In this document: positions 1-7,762 of the stretch, piece after piece
Layout of the letters: each line of letters opens with the position of its first letter
Position numbering within the stretch: the stretch's first letter is position 1
NCBI GenBank assembly: GCA_002746305.1
Contig: NVWV01000014.1
Span: 29,025-69,991 of the forward strand
Direction: 5' to 3'
Source of the DNA: Bacteroidota bacterium
Lineage (GTDB): Bacteria > Bacteroidota > Bacteroidia > NS11-12g > UBA9320
Length of the DNA stretch: 40,967 nucleotides
Notes under the pieces: generated by a model
Seen by the model: the letters and a program-made list of their open reading frames with translations, nothing else
The model's database searches: none
What the model was told of the DNA's origin: nothing
Made by a program: the position numbers and the translations under genes

Positions 1-2
1 AC

Positions 3-1046
3 TATGGTTTGAGGTATCTTAGTAACGTGGACATTGTTATCACACCCGATGAGTCTAAATGGTCAGAGGTTGTTGTTTTAGAATTGGGTGAAGATCCTGG
101 GTTGAATGAAGGACAAACACCTAAGTTCAATATGAGAACAGGAACGATGACTTACAATGGAAAGACATTACCAGCAGGAAAGTCCATATTCCCAGGATAT
201 GCAATCAATGTGAACACAGGAGAAAGATTAAACATAATGATTGGAGAAGATTCATATCAAAGAGGTGAAAATGGCCGAGATATGAAATGGAATCCAACGG
301 ATAACGCAGGTTTTGTGAACTCAGGATATCCAAGCTTTGGAGGAAGACACTTCATCTATGTAATGGGATCTCATCAAGGTATAGCAGCGAGTGTTCATCC
401 TAAATTACCCATTTATGATGAAGGTGATGCATACCATACTTTGCTATCAGCGATACCAAGTTTAAGTACATCCAATAGAACTAAAGAATTAACGAAACTC
501 TTTCAAAACTGTGATTGGGTAATCCCGGCATATTTGGAATCTGGTAAAGAGATGATAGAAAGTCCAAGTGGAATACCTGTTCCTCCCAATGAGATGACCA
601 TCAAACTGAGAGTAGCTTTACCTTATGGAACTACTCCAGGAACCAATGCTATCAATGGAGGTAGACCATCGTACAAGTTTAATACAGAAGACATCTTCAA
701 TGATATTACAGTAGAGAATGGTAAAGAAGCTCTTGATTTAGCCAATGTGGTTCCAAATCCATATTATGCCTATTCAGAGTATGAGACTAGTCCGATTGAC
801 AATAGAGTGAAGTTTACCAATCTACCCATGAAGTGCGATATTTCAATTTATACATTGGATGGGTCATTGGTAAGAAGAATTAAGAAAGATGACGAGACTA
901 CAGAGGCTGATTGGAACCTAAAGAATAGTGCAGGAGTACCCATAGCAAGTGGTTTATACATCATTCATATAGATGCAGGGGAACTTGGAGAGAAGATTTT
1001 GAAATGGATGGGTATTATGAGAGAATTAGACTTGGACTCATTTTAG
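3..1046 (+). CDS. Secreted protein with C-terminal sorting-type domain, 3' end only
   Basis: The frame is open to the left edge, so the gene begins outside the window; the first in-frame TTG at 9 has no promoter and is an unlikely start. About 345 residues are visible. The last 100 (from NVVPNPYYAYSEYE) have the look of the C-terminal domain that ends many secreted Bacteroidota proteins: VPNPY opening, a DNRVKFTNLP strand, ISIYTLDGSLVRRI, a W-x-L-K-N-x-x-G-x-P-I-A-S-G-L-Y turn, and a final KWMGIMR tail. This family of tails is associated with type IX secretion. The body of the protein is not recognised. It is convergent with the first minus-strand gene of the array and marks the left limit of the accessory region. 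Confidence 0.8.
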   Translation, partial: YGLRYLSNVDIVITPDESKWSEVVVLELGEDPGLNEGQTPKFNMRTGTMTYNGKTLPAGKSIFPGYAINVNTGERLNIMIGEDSYQRGENGRDMKWNPTDNAGFVNSGYPSFGGRHFIYVMGSHQGIAASVHPKLPIYDEGDAYHTLLSAIPSLSTSNRTKELTKLFQNCDWVIPAYLESGKEMIESPSGIPVPPNEMTIKLRVALPYGTTPGTNAINGGRPSYKFNTEDIFNDITVENGKEALDLANVVPNPYYAYSEYETSPIDNRVKFTNLPMKCDISIYTLDGSLVRRIKKDDETTEADWNLKNSAGVPIASGLYIIHIDAGELGEKILKWMGIMRELDLDSF

Positions 1047-1060
1047 GGAAAGCCATTTAA

Positions 1061-1111
1061 AAGAAAGTAATTAACTCATACACTTCGTTAGTGTCCGTTT
1101 TTTACTTTCTT
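1061..1111. terminator. Shared hairpin between convergent genes
   Basis: An inner stem ACACT-TCGTT-AGTGT (1080-1094) is followed by CCGTTTTTT on the plus strand. An outer pair AAGAAAGTAA (1061-1070) and TTACTTTCTT (1102-1111) encloses it and includes the stop codon of the minus-strand gene. It probably terminates the plus-strand gene and may act in both directions. Confidence 0.55.
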
Positions 1112-1536
1112 AATATAAATTGCCTTGTTTCACTCAATGAAAGAGTCAATTCGATATATTTCTCTTTTTCATTAAATTCCATCTTATATTCGGAATTAGG
1201 TAAATAATAATCTGAAGTTTCATCGATGAGTTCCAATTTTAAAATGTTCCCTGAACTACTCCATTTGTAGGATTCACTATCTCCCGAAGGTAAAGTCAGA
1301 ATTGCAGATTCTGAGGCAGTAAATTCTATTCTTGGGCAAACATTACAATTAGTGCCCATTCCGTTAATTATATGCGTATAAATTCCCCATTCTCCAATAA
1401 TTTTGGCATCAACATTTTTAGTTGCCGTTAGATCTTTATTTTTAATCTCATATTTGGTAGAATCCTTTGGTTCCTTATTGTCAAATCCACAGGAAATCAA
1501 TGTTAGTATTATGATTAGATGTAATATGTTTTTCAT
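1102..1536 (-). CDS. Small lipoprotein, lipocalin-like
   Basis: A 144-residue protein with a lipoprotein signal peptide (LTLISC lipobox, Cys16), so it is predicted to be lipid-anchored and exported. After a charged linker, a segment starting IGEWGIYTHI and continuing with alternating strands (RIEFTASESAILTLPSG, YKWSSSGNILKLELID) resembles the small lipocalin-like or META-like barrels common in Bacteroidota. The pair C-N-V-C in the middle could form a disulfide. Exact family unknown. It lies 38 nt downstream of the next gene and is probably co-transcribed with it. Confidence 0.7.
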   Translation of the reverse strand: MKNILHLIIILTLISCGFDNKEPKDSTKYEIKNKDLTATKNVDAKIIGEWGIYTHIINGMGTNCNVCPRIEFTASESAILTLPSGDSESYKWSSSGNILKLELIDETSDYYLPNSEYKMEFNEKEKYIELTLSLSETRQFILRK

Positions 1537-1574
1537 TGTCTTAAGAATTAAATGTTCAGCATTTATCTGCTACC

Positions 1575-2237
1575 TTACCAGTCCCAAACAGGGTTATATC
1601 TTACAATGCTAAATTCTGGGTTTTTAGGCGGATATTGAAATGAGATCCAAATCTTGTCGTTTTTTCTGTCGATAAGTGTGTAAATGACATAAGTTCCTTT
1701 TAGCTCTTCGGTTTTCTTTTTTTCGAAATTTTTTCCTTGTGCATCAAAGTCGACACAACCATGAGATCTTATCTGAATTCTATTATAGTCCAATTCTTGA
1801 AAAGTCAGGTAACTCTTGAATTTTTTAATTTTGGGTGTAAATAGTTCTTCATCCAGAATTCGTTGGCTCTCAAGTCCGAACATGCTATAATAATAATCAT
1901 CTACTTCGCATGAAAGATTCCTATCGTAGATCACCGTAGGTATACTATCCCCATCGTGGAAGTATTCTTCTTTAGTTACTGTAGACTGGTCTTTATAGAA
2001 AAAGGACTCTTTTATAAAAATGTAGTCCCCTTTAGTAGTATCAATATGGGATAATAGTTTGCTTTTTTTTCTTTTATCAATGATGTACTTAAAAGCATAT
2101 TTATTGCTGTCTGTTTTAACTCTTTGGTTAAAAATATCATGGGTCAGGCTATCCAATTTGGCTGAAGTCATTTGACCATAAAGGGCAGGGCTAATCAGAA
2201 AACAAAAAAATGTCAATATGTAAAGTTCTCTTTTCAT
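1575..2237 (-). CDS. Secreted protein of unknown function
   Basis: The frame is open back to 2345, but the start at 2237 is preferred because it begins MKRELYILTFF with a clean signal peptide ending near ALYGQ; the longer version would put 36 unrelated residues ahead of it. The mature part (about 200 residues) is rich in charged and aromatic residues and ends NPVWDW. One stretch (SHGCVDFDAQGKNFEKKK) is followed by a strand-turn-strand segment that looks like the end of a beta-sandwich. No family recognised. A consensus -7 element lies 53 nt upstream of this start and supports it. Confidence 0.65.
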   Translation of the reverse strand: MKRELYILTFFCFLISPALYGQMTSAKLDSLTHDIFNQRVKTDSNKYAFKYIIDKRKKSKLLSHIDTTKGDYIFIKESFFYKDQSTVTKEEYFHDGDSIPTVIYDRNLSCEVDDYYYSMFGLESQRILDEELFTPKIKKFKSYLTFQELDYNRIQIRSHGCVDFDAQGKNFEKKKTEELKGTYVIYTLIDRKNDKIWISFQYPPKNPEFSIVRYNPVWDW

Positions 2238-2283
2238 AATTAATACAGGCTTACCACCAAATGGGTTTCTAATCCAGAGGCGA

Positions 2284-2312
2284 TTAAGACAAATATACTT
2301 CATTCTGTATTT
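2284..2312 (-). promoter_or_regulatory. Promoter, type-1 module (diverged)
   Basis: On the minus strand, TATATTTG occupies 2290-2297, an exact match to the Bacteroidota -7 consensus, followed by TCTTAATCGCC. The core agrees with the repeated type-1 promoter found elsewhere in the array, but the flanks are less conserved. It sits 53 nt upstream of the ATG at 2237. Confidence 0.6.
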
Positions 2313-2440
2313 ATGGTTTAGCAGATTCCAAAGCAAAACGGTCAAAACATATTCCTTCTGGATGTAGTATTGTCTCTTTTCTATTTATCAGTAATGATTC
2401 AGACAAGTACCAGTTTTCAATAAGTTGCTAGCATTTGTAG

Positions 2441-3289
2441 TCAGCTTTTTTTTGCGGCAGTTCTAATTCCCAAAGCCCTTGTATTTCCTTTCTTAGCAGG
2501 ATGTCTAAGAGCATGTCTAATGACCCATTTAAGCTCGTTTGAGGAATTGGGTAACCAGCTTTCACATATTCCCATAGCGATGTCCAAATTGTCCTTTGCA
2601 ATATCCCCAATATGATTAGCGACACTTCTTCTCACATATAAATCAGGATCATTTTTTAAGTTTTCGAGTATCCGGAATGAAGGGCTTGGGTCAAGGACCA
2701 AGGATTGGATTTTTTGAGCCCATGGTAATCTAGGTCTGGTGCCTTCAGAACAAAGTCTGCGAACATGTGGATCAGGGTTCTCCATCCATTGGTATAAAAC
2801 CTTAAATGTTCTCTCAGGTTGATCAACAAGGAATTCACGGATTGAGAATTCAGAAGAAAACCTCTTGGTCAATTCATATTGAGCGTGCATGGAAGTTTCG
2901 AAAGGGTCAATGTTGTCATTGTAAGCAAGGTCAAGACCATAAAGCGAGACAAAAGACACATGTGGCATATAGAATAGTCCAGACAGTCCAAGGTTATCAG
3001 TCTCCTTGAGTGGAGGAGTTAGGGAATTGAGTAAATGGGCAATTGCGTCAGAGTAGTTGTTGGGTAAAAACTCTCTCAAATTTTTTGCAATTAAAATTCC
3101 TCGATCTTTAAGGGCAAGAGGTTCAATATCTCGCATAACTCTTTCCACAAATCCCGTATCGTTGAAATCCTTAAATACAATTTTTAAATTCATTGCAAGT
3201 TGTAGGACAGCAGGTTTGTCCAGAACAAGCTTTAAAGGGACTCCTTTTTGAATGGAGTGAGGGGCTTCTGGTAATGTAAGACCTTTCAT
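2441..3289 (-). CDS. AlkC-like DNA alkylation repair protein
   Basis: A HEAT-like repeat protein of 282 residues resembling AlkC, a 3-methyladenine DNA glycosylase that excises alkylated bases through a scaffold of helical repeats. Recognisable pieces are MKGLTLPEAPHS at the start, the SEGTRPRLPWA segment, the repeat FRILENLKNDPDLYVRRSV followed by ANHIGDIAKDN, and WVIRHALRHP. The TTG at 3307 would add six residues; the ATG at 3289 is preferred. The C-terminal tail after RALGI (RTAAKKS) departs from the usual continuation, so the end may be shortened. Inside the array as a single gene. Confident for the AlkC/AlkD-type fold, less so for substrate. Confidence 0.85.
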   Translation of the reverse strand: MKGLTLPEAPHSIQKGVPLKLVLDKPAVLQLAMNLKIVFKDFNDTGFVERVMRDIEPLALKDRGILIAKNLREFLPNNYSDAIAHLLNSLTPPLKETDNLGLSGLFYMPHVSFVSLYGLDLAYNDNIDPFETSMHAQYELTKRFSSEFSIREFLVDQPERTFKVLYQWMENPDPHVRRLCSEGTRPRLPWAQKIQSLVLDPSPSFRILENLKNDPDLYVRRSVANHIGDIAKDNLDIAMGICESWLPNSSNELKWVIRHALRHPAKKGNTRALGIRTAAKKS

Positions 3290-3303
3290 GTTTTTTATTG
3301 ATT

Positions 3304-3425
3304 GCAACAGTTTATGTTTGATAGGTAAGGTATTTAAATGTACTACATATTAGGGACATCCTTGAGCCGAATTTTTAAATATTGGACCGTCTTTGCAAAG
3401 AAACCCAATTACCATATAGTGTTAT
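3304..3425. repeat. attC-like junction, weak
   Basis: Facing arms GCAACAG-TTTATG (3304-3316) and CATATAG-TGTTATTC (3413-3425) enclose the spacer between two minus-strand genes. The pairing is imperfect (CAAC with GTTA, then an unpaired spacer, then TATG with CATA), the layout of the better sites further right. The right arm ends three bases before a stop codon. Confidence 0.35.
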
Positions 3426-3428
3426 TCT

Positions 3429-3896
3429 CTATTCTACGTTATCCAAAATTACTCCTATTTCCAATGCGGAATTAACCGGATCGTTGGGCATCATATGCTC
3501 AATTTTATAGCTGTATACACCCTTTTCTCCAAATATTTTATTCGTTTCTATCACATGTTCACTATCGTAAAATTTGAGTACTGGATCTCCTATATATTTA
3601 CCCTGTTTATCTTTTAACGTGAGTTCATATTCCTTGGACTCTTCTTTGCCACTAGGACTAGTTTCAATTACGTTCACTTTTAACACTTCATGTTGAAATC
3701 CCTCAACACATCTAAATGCTAAGCTCATTTTGAATTCCTGATTTTCTTTTTCGATAGGTACTTTAAATTCTATCACATCTTTTTTTAGCCATTCTAGCTG
3801 TGGTGATAGTTCTTTATGTTCAATGTATTCTCGACCTTCTGGCTGACATCCCAACATACTTATTGAAATTATTAAAATTGCGAATATTTTTTTCAT
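3429..3896 (-). CDS. GldH-like lipoprotein
   Basis: A 155-residue lipoprotein (MKKIFAILIISISMLGC, Cys17) from the ATG at 3896; the frame is open to 3947, but the longer start places residues before the signal peptide. The order of features follows the gliding-motility lipoprotein GldH: a WLKKDVIEFKVPI strand soon after the anchor, LAFRCVEGFQ, a YELTLKDKQGKYIGDP segment, and a closing GVYSYKIEHMMPNDPVNSALEIGVIL. GldH belongs to the machinery of gliding and type IX secretion in the outer envelope. Here the gene stands alone in the array, so it may be a divergent extra copy rather than the core gene. Confidence 0.6.
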   Translation of the reverse strand: MKKIFAILIISISMLGCQPEGREYIEHKELSPQLEWLKKDVIEFKVPIEKENQEFKMSLAFRCVEGFQHEVLKVNVIETSPSGKEESKEYELTLKDKQGKYIGDPVLKFYDSEHVIETNKIFGEKGVYSYKIEHMMPNDPVNSALEIGVILDNVE

Positions 3897-4028
3897 GGTT
3901 ATTTTATGTAATATTTTTTCTTCTTTAGTGTTATCAGAAACATTCAAATACTGAGCTTGAATATTAATTGATTGTTAATTTAATTTTATACAACGCTCCG
4001 CTAAACGGAATCCCAATTTCGTTGATGA

Positions 4029-4050
4029 TCGAGACAAATATACGTTAGTA
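4029..4050 (-). promoter_or_regulatory. Promoter, type-1 module
   Basis: The minus strand carries TACTAACG-TATATTTG-TCTCG with the -7 element at 4035-4042. It is 139 nt upstream of the GldH-like start, longer than for other members of the family. About 100 nt further upstream (4141-4162) is a 22-base segment nearly repeated at 21186-21207, where another type-1 promoter lies at a similar distance, so the two spacers are related along their length. Confidence 0.55.
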
Positions 4051-4195
4051 CATTTAGGTCTCAAATTGAGCGGTTAATACCGGGATAGTGGATGTTAATT
4101 TGAGTTTTTGCTCGTATGTTAGTCAAAGGCGGAGTTGTTTAGATTAGCCTTTTGCTGAATTCTACTGAACGCTTAGTATGAAAATTGTAATGGAT

Positions 4196-4816
4196 TTATA
4201 CATTCTTACTTGCTGATTTTTCTTCATATTCGGGACAATCCAATTGGATGTCATAAGCTAATAATTCTTTTTCCAATAAATTACAATAATCTGTGTTTTG
4301 AGATTTATCGTAAAATTTGCATCCATAACAGGTTCGCTGAACAGTAAGAATTCCATTGCGGTTCAGTTGATAAATTAATTTACTTAAAGTACTAAATACA
4401 TTTTCCAAATCGGCTATTTCGATATTTTCAAGTTGGGCTCCAATGGGGTTTGCGAAATTTTCGGTTTCGGAAACTGTTCTTTTTCCTAAGTTAGATAACA
4501 AAATGGAGTAACTACGACTATCTGATGAAGAATAGTCTTTAACAATGAATTTCTTCTTATCCAAAACTCGAATGGCATCACTTACTGTTGGTTTTGTAAT
4601 ATTAAATTCTTTTGCCAAATGGCTCACATTACAAAGTTCAGATTTGTGATAAGCAATAAAAATTAGGATTTGAATTTGTATGGGGCTTAATCCTATAACT
4701 TTAGCATGTTCCCAAAGTAAAACTTTAAAAACTTCTGATATACGTTCTAGGCCAACAACAATTTTACTTGTGATGTTGCTCTGTTGAAATTCGATGTTAA
4801 AAACACTTTTTTTCAT
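4196..4816 (-). CDS. MarR-family regulator with Cys-rich tail
   Basis: A 206-residue winged-helix repressor. Residues 30-150 carry the MarR core: helix HAKVIGLSPIQIQILIFIA, recognition region HLAKEFNITKPTVSDAIRVLDKKKFI, and wing SSDSRSYSILLSNLGK. The C-terminus holds four cysteines (Cys163, 166, 178, 194; CxxC-x11-C-x15-C), suggesting a zinc site or a thiol switch, which ordinary MarR proteins lack. It is the last gene of a four-gene run on the minus strand and has its own promoter and operator-like site. It probably represses itself and the genes upstream of it; the inducer is unknown. Confidence 0.85.
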   Translation of the reverse strand: MKKSVFNIEFQQSNITSKIVVGLERISEVFKVLLWEHAKVIGLSPIQIQILIFIAYHKSELCNVSHLAKEFNITKPTVSDAIRVLDKKKFIVKDYSSSDSRSYSILLSNLGKRTVSETENFANPIGAQLENIEIADLENVFSTLSKLIYQLNRNGILTVQRTCYGCKFYDKSQNTDYCNLLEKELLAYDIQLDCPEYEEKSASKNV

Positions 4817-4832
4817 AGATAAAAATACCTGC

Positions 4833-4840
4833 CAAATATT
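4833..4840 (-). promoter_or_regulatory. -7 element of the marR-type gene
   Basis: The minus strand reads AATATTTG, one base from TAnnTTTG, 17 nt before the ATG at 4816. The operator-like repeat at 4860-4878 lies about 20 nt upstream, over the expected -33 region. Confidence 0.5.
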
Positions 4841-4859
4841 TAATTCAGCAGGTAAAGTT

Positions 4860-4878
4860 AGTAATCCTAATTATGTTA
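4860..4878. promoter_or_regulatory. Operator-like site, copy 3
   Basis: AGTAATCCTAATTATGTTA matches the motif before two upstream genes of the run (shared core AATCCTAAnTATnTTA) with a few changes. It lies directly upstream of the regulator's promoter, as expected for autoregulation. Confidence 0.5.
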
Positions 4879-4887
4879 TTCAAATTA

Positions 4888-5151
4888 TTAATTACAATTT
4901 TCCATTTCAATTATGTAATAACCTGTTGTCTCAATTTCTTTGGTAACTAATTCTGATGCATTTTCAATATGACAGAATGCACATTCCTTAGATGTTAGGT
5001 CTTCACTATTGAATGATTTGGTTTTTATATAATTATTGCCAAAATCGAAAATGGTGGTTTCATCTGTTAATTTACTATCAACAAGGATATCAAAATGCAT
5101 AACCAATCCACCTTCCCTTTTTACATAAGTGTCCCAAACAGATACTTTCAT
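4888..5151 (-). CDS. DUF2024 family protein
   Basis: An 87-residue protein matching the DUF2024 family over its whole length: MKVSVWDTYVKREGG start, MHFDILV, the KECAFCHIE motif with Cys57 and Cys60, and the ending GYYIIEMENCN. Function of the family is unknown. The ATG overlaps no other gene; the stop of the preceding gene is 3 nt upstream, so the two are translated from one message. Like all four products of this run it has a CxxC pair. Confidence 0.9.
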   Translation of the reverse strand: MKVSVWDTYVKREGGLVMHFDILVDSKLTDETTIFDFGNNYIKTKSFNSEDLTSKECAFCHIENASELVTKEIETTGYYIIEMENCN

Positions 5152-5154
5152 AAT

Positions 5155-5889
5155 TTACTTTTTTACAGTATAAGGAAGAGACAAGTCCACACTGGATACA
5201 CTATAAACTTTATAAACACCTAAGAGCGGTTTGTCCTCCATTTCAGTATTTACTTGCATATAAACTGCTACTCCATCGTATTTAAAGTCAGTTTGGTTGT
5301 TGATACGGTAATCTGGAACAATAACTGATATGATATTTCCTTTTGTAGTCACTTGAAAACCTGGAGAATCCATGTACATTGGCATTCCGGGATTTGTAGG
5401 AGGCAGTAAAACTGTGGTGTCATTTTTAGCGAATTGCTTAACTGATAGTCCTCCGTCAACTCTTTTGTCTTCTGTAAGTATTACCCAATGTGGATGCCAA
5501 ACAAGTCCGTCATTAGCATAATTCTTATCGTTGTTTTCATCCCAAAGTGGGGTGTCATCAAAATCTGGATGAGAAGTTAAAGCCAAAGCTACAATTCCAT
5601 CGGTTTGATTAAAGCCAACATCAGTTGGTTTTAATGTTGTAGGAAAGACATATCCCAATACAGGAGCTCCATTCATTTGCCCTGCTGGTGTTGGAGTGGT
5701 TTCTCCTGCATTTCCAACAACTTCTATTTCCCAAATGGTACTTGAAATTGATGATTTGTGAGAAACAGAGACTTTTTTTATTTGAAAATTGTCGTTGTCA
5801 TAATTTTTGCATTTATCACAAGCTTGCAGTGAGTTGCTCATTAATAGTGTTGCTACGAATACAGGTATTAAATTTTTCATTTTTTTCAT
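5155..5889 (-). CDS. Secreted protein with CxxC after the signal peptide
   Basis: A 244-residue protein with a signal peptide (MKKMKNLIPVFVATLLMSNS) followed at once by ACDKCKNYD (Cys24, Cys27). The mature part has strands with several histidine- and aspartate-bearing loops (TSHPDFDDTPLW, GLVWHPHWVIL), a methionine-rich piece GMPMYMDSPGF, and ends with VYKVYSVSSVDL. No family recognised; an exported metal- or ligand-binding protein is possible from the His/Met-rich loops, but that is a guess. It is in the middle of the MarR/DUF2024 run, 3 nt before the DUF2024 gene. Confidence 0.75.
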   Translation of the reverse strand: MKKMKNLIPVFVATLLMSNSLQACDKCKNYDNDNFQIKKVSVSHKSSISSTIWEIEVVGNAGETTPTPAGQMNGAPVLGYVFPTTLKPTDVGFNQTDGIVALALTSHPDFDDTPLWDENNDKNYANDGLVWHPHWVILTEDKRVDGGLSVKQFAKNDTTVLLPPTNPGMPMYMDSPGFQVTTKGNIISVIVPDYRINNQTDFKYDGVAVYMQVNTEMEDKPLLGVYKVYSVSSVDLSLPYTVKK

Positions 5890-5919
5890 TTCTTTGTTTT
5901 AATGCTGGAATTCTTAAGT

Positions 5920-5940
5920 AGGATTCCTAACTATTTAGTA
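5920..5940. promoter_or_regulatory. Operator-like site, copy 2
   Basis: AGGATTCCTAACTATTTAGT plus A, made of two small palindromes (AGGA-T-TCCT and ACTA-TT-TAGT). It lies 31 nt upstream of the ATG at 5889. No clear -7 element accompanies it, so it may act on a weak internal promoter or on read-through. Confidence 0.55.
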
Positions 5941-5948
5941 TAAATTTT

Positions 5949-6182
5949 TTAACCTTTTACATCTTTCATAGATGCTCCAAAATTAATGTGGAGTACATGT
6001 CCATTTTGAGTTACCAGGGCTGGAACAGATTTGACACCTATTTTCTCGGCTTCTGCTATTCTAGACTTATCATCTGAGAAATTTACGACTTCCACATCTG
6101 AAGGGTTAATAAGATTTAGTATGTCTCGTTCTGCACTTAAGCATACTGAACATCCTGCGTGATAAAAGATTGATTTACTCAT
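5949..6182 (-). CDS. Small thioredoxin/glutaredoxin-like protein
   Basis: A 77-residue protein with the thioredoxin-fold pattern: strand SIFYHAG, the active-site motif CSVC (Cys11, Cys14) at the start of the first helix, strand VEVVNFSDD, helix KSRIAEAEKIG, then VKSVPALVT with the expected cis-proline, and a final strand. It has no signal peptide and should work in the cytoplasm as a thiol oxidoreductase or carrier. It is the first gene of the MarR-controlled run and has the strongest promoter and operator. Confidence 0.85.
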   Translation of the reverse strand: MSKSIFYHAGCSVCLSAERDILNLINPSDVEVVNFSDDKSRIAEAEKIGVKSVPALVTQNGHVLHINFGASMKDVKG

Positions 6183-6220
6183 AATTATTTATTTTAGTTG
6201 ATTTAGCAATATTGCTGATG

Positions 6221-6228
6221 CAAATATA
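6221..6228 (-). promoter_or_regulatory. Promoter of the MarR-linked four-gene run
   Basis: The minus strand reads TATATTTG, a perfect -7 consensus, 39 nt before the ATG at 6182. The operator-like repeat begins only 3 nt upstream of it, between the -7 and -33 regions, so a bound repressor would block polymerase. Confidence 0.7.
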
Positions 6229-6231
6229 ATA

Positions 6232-6254
6232 AGGAATCCTAACTATATTAGTTT
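6232..6254. promoter_or_regulatory. Operator-like site, copy 1
   Basis: AGGAATCCTAACTATATTAG followed by TTTG. The half AACTA-TAT-TAGTT is a perfect palindrome and AGGA-A-TCCT another. It shares the core (A)TCCTAACTAT-n-TTAGT with the sites at 5920 and 4860. Placement against the -7 element makes this the best candidate MarR operator. Confidence 0.65.
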
Positions 6255-6556
6255 GTTTCTTTTTTTTTTTAATTATTGTGTCAGCCTATTTTTGGTTTTA
6301 TAGTGGTTTTAGTTGAATAAAACTGAACGATATTATGTATGAAGCATAGTGAATTGCCAGAGACTACTTATAGGCTGGTTCCAACGTTTAAAGTTGGCAT
6401 GGGACTTAATGATATTTACTTTGGTTACCCAACACTTATTTTGAGCTTATCAAGCTTTTTCATTTCCTTGCATCCAATTAGGAGCAATAGAAGTCTAAAT
6501 GATTTCAGTATCTTAACCAATCATATTAATCACAGGAATCGTCAGAAAGGATTTCT
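6255..6556. other. Spacer between divergent genes, no supported gene
   Basis: About 300 nt of AT-rich DNA. It has a run of ten or more T, a small hairpin CCAAC-GTTTAAA-GTTGG near 6380-6396, and a 76-codon frame (6339-6569) that runs into the methyltransferase promoter and has no recognisable protein character. Nothing else supported. Confidence 0.5.
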
Positions 6557-6564
6557 TACCTTTG
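6557..6564 (+). promoter_or_regulatory. Promoter of the methyltransferase gene
   Basis: TACCTTTG is an exact match to TAnnTTTG and lies 20 nt before the ATG at 6585, giving the short leader typical of this phylum. Confidence 0.7.
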
Positions 6565-6584
6565 CGTGAAAGGAAAACCAATCA

Positions 6585-7652
6585 ATGATTACGGATTTAC
6601 AGGTGAACAAACCAGAACCTATTGTGTCTGGAGAAATAACAGAGTTGTTTAAACGTGGAACGGATGTCCAGCATGCGATTGAAGTATTGGAAGCCGGTAA
6701 TCCAATCCTAATTACAGAGTTTTATAATAATGGATTGTCACTTCTTCAGGAGTTGCATGCACATCTGAGGAAGAAGATTCCGAATAGCTCTTTTCAGGAG
6801 CAACGTGTTTATCGGTCAGAATACCGTAAACTATCCAATCTTGTTTTAGTACAAATTGTAAATCATAAATTGGAAGTAAAGAAGTCTCCTTCCATCGGCT
6901 GGTTGGAAAAGCTTTATCCAGAAACTAGTGATTTTTTGTTGTCCTTTCCTCAAGTCCAAGGATTAAATAGTGCTTGGCAGTGGTATCAAAATGGAATTTC
7001 TATTCCTGTACTTCGAAATAAAATACATCCGTATTATGGCACCTACTTTCCTACACGATTCGAGCATTTGGTGCTTTTCGACAATTGGTTGAAACGTTAC
7101 AACGGGACCAAGAAATCAGCAATCGACGTTGGTATTGGAAGTGGAGTACTTTCTTTACAAATGATAAAGTATGGTTTTCAAAAGGTTTTTGGAACAGATA
7201 CAAACCCCAATGCGATTATTGGATTAGCAGAATTTATGGGAGATACAAAGTTGTCTCGAAAGATAGAATTGGACTTTGGGGATCTTTTTGGCAAGTGGGA
7301 AAAACAGACCGAACTGATTGTTTTTAATCCTCCTTGGTTGCCAGAATCTCAGGATCTGGATAGTATTGATGAAGCTATTTACTACAATAAAAAGCTATTC
7401 CCTGATTTTTTTGAAGGAGCAAAACAGAGGCTCTTACCAGAAGGGAAGCTTGTTCTCATATTCTCCAATTTAGCTCAAATAACAAATATGTCAAAAGAGC
7501 ATCCAATAGAGAAAGAACTAGCCGAAGGTGGGAGATTTCAATTGGAAAGATGTCTAAAAAAATCAGTTAAGGCTGCTTCTGAAAAAACGAAGCGAGATCA
7601 GCATTGGCGTTCTTCTGAGGAAGTAGAACTTTGGGTACTGACTCATACGTAG
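6585..7652 (+). CDS. Class I SAM-dependent methyltransferase
   Basis: A 355-residue protein with an N-terminal helical part of about 170 residues and a C-terminal Rossmann methyltransferase domain. Motif I is AIDVGIGSGVLS (DVGIGSG at 181-187), the ribose-binding acidic end of strand 2 is GTDTNP, and NPPW stands at 248-251. NPPY/W is the signature of enzymes acting on amino groups such as glutamine or adenine N6 (PrmC/HemK-type and N6-adenine families). The substrate cannot be told from the sequence. This is the only plus-strand gene in the 29-kb array and it has its own promoter, so it may be an older resident or a separate insertion. Confidence 0.85.
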   Translation: MITDLQVNKPEPIVSGEITELFKRGTDVQHAIEVLEAGNPILITEFYNNGLSLLQELHAHLRKKIPNSSFQEQRVYRSEYRKLSNLVLVQIVNHKLEVKKSPSIGWLEKLYPETSDFLLSFPQVQGLNSAWQWYQNGISIPVLRNKIHPYYGTYFPTRFEHLVLFDNWLKRYNGTKKSAIDVGIGSGVLSLQMIKYGFQKVFGTDTNPNAIIGLAEFMGDTKLSRKIELDFGDLFGKWEKQTELIVFNPPWLPESQDLDSIDEAIYYNKKLFPDFFEGAKQRLLPEGKLVLIFSNLAQITNMSKEHPIEKELAEGGRFQLERCLKKSVKAASEKTKRDQHWRSSEEVELWVLTHT

Positions 7653-7708
7653 GATGACATCTTAATATACTTTGACTTTGGTCAATTACTAGGTCTTAAT
7701 GAATTTAA

Positions 7709-7741
7709 ATGCTTTAGTATTCATACGTGAAATGAAAGCAT
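7709..7741. terminator. Hairpin between convergent genes
   Basis: ATGCTTT (7709-7715) pairs with AAAGCAT (7735-7741). A smaller hairpin, TTGAC-TTTG-GTCAA, lies at 7672-7685. Either could terminate the methyltransferase message; neither has a strong T run. Confidence 0.3.
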
Positions 7742-7762
7742 ACGTTAGCTCGTAAATTTTGT

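Noticed and set aside
2428..2625. Second minus-strand frame overlapping the AlkC-like gene's end
   Set aside because: Considered as a frameshifted C-terminus of AlkC, but the frame used by the gene runs to its own stop and the alternative does not resemble the family better.
6339..6569. 76-codon plus-strand frame before the methyltransferase
   Set aside because: It overlaps the methyltransferase promoter, has no promoter of its own and no protein-like pattern.
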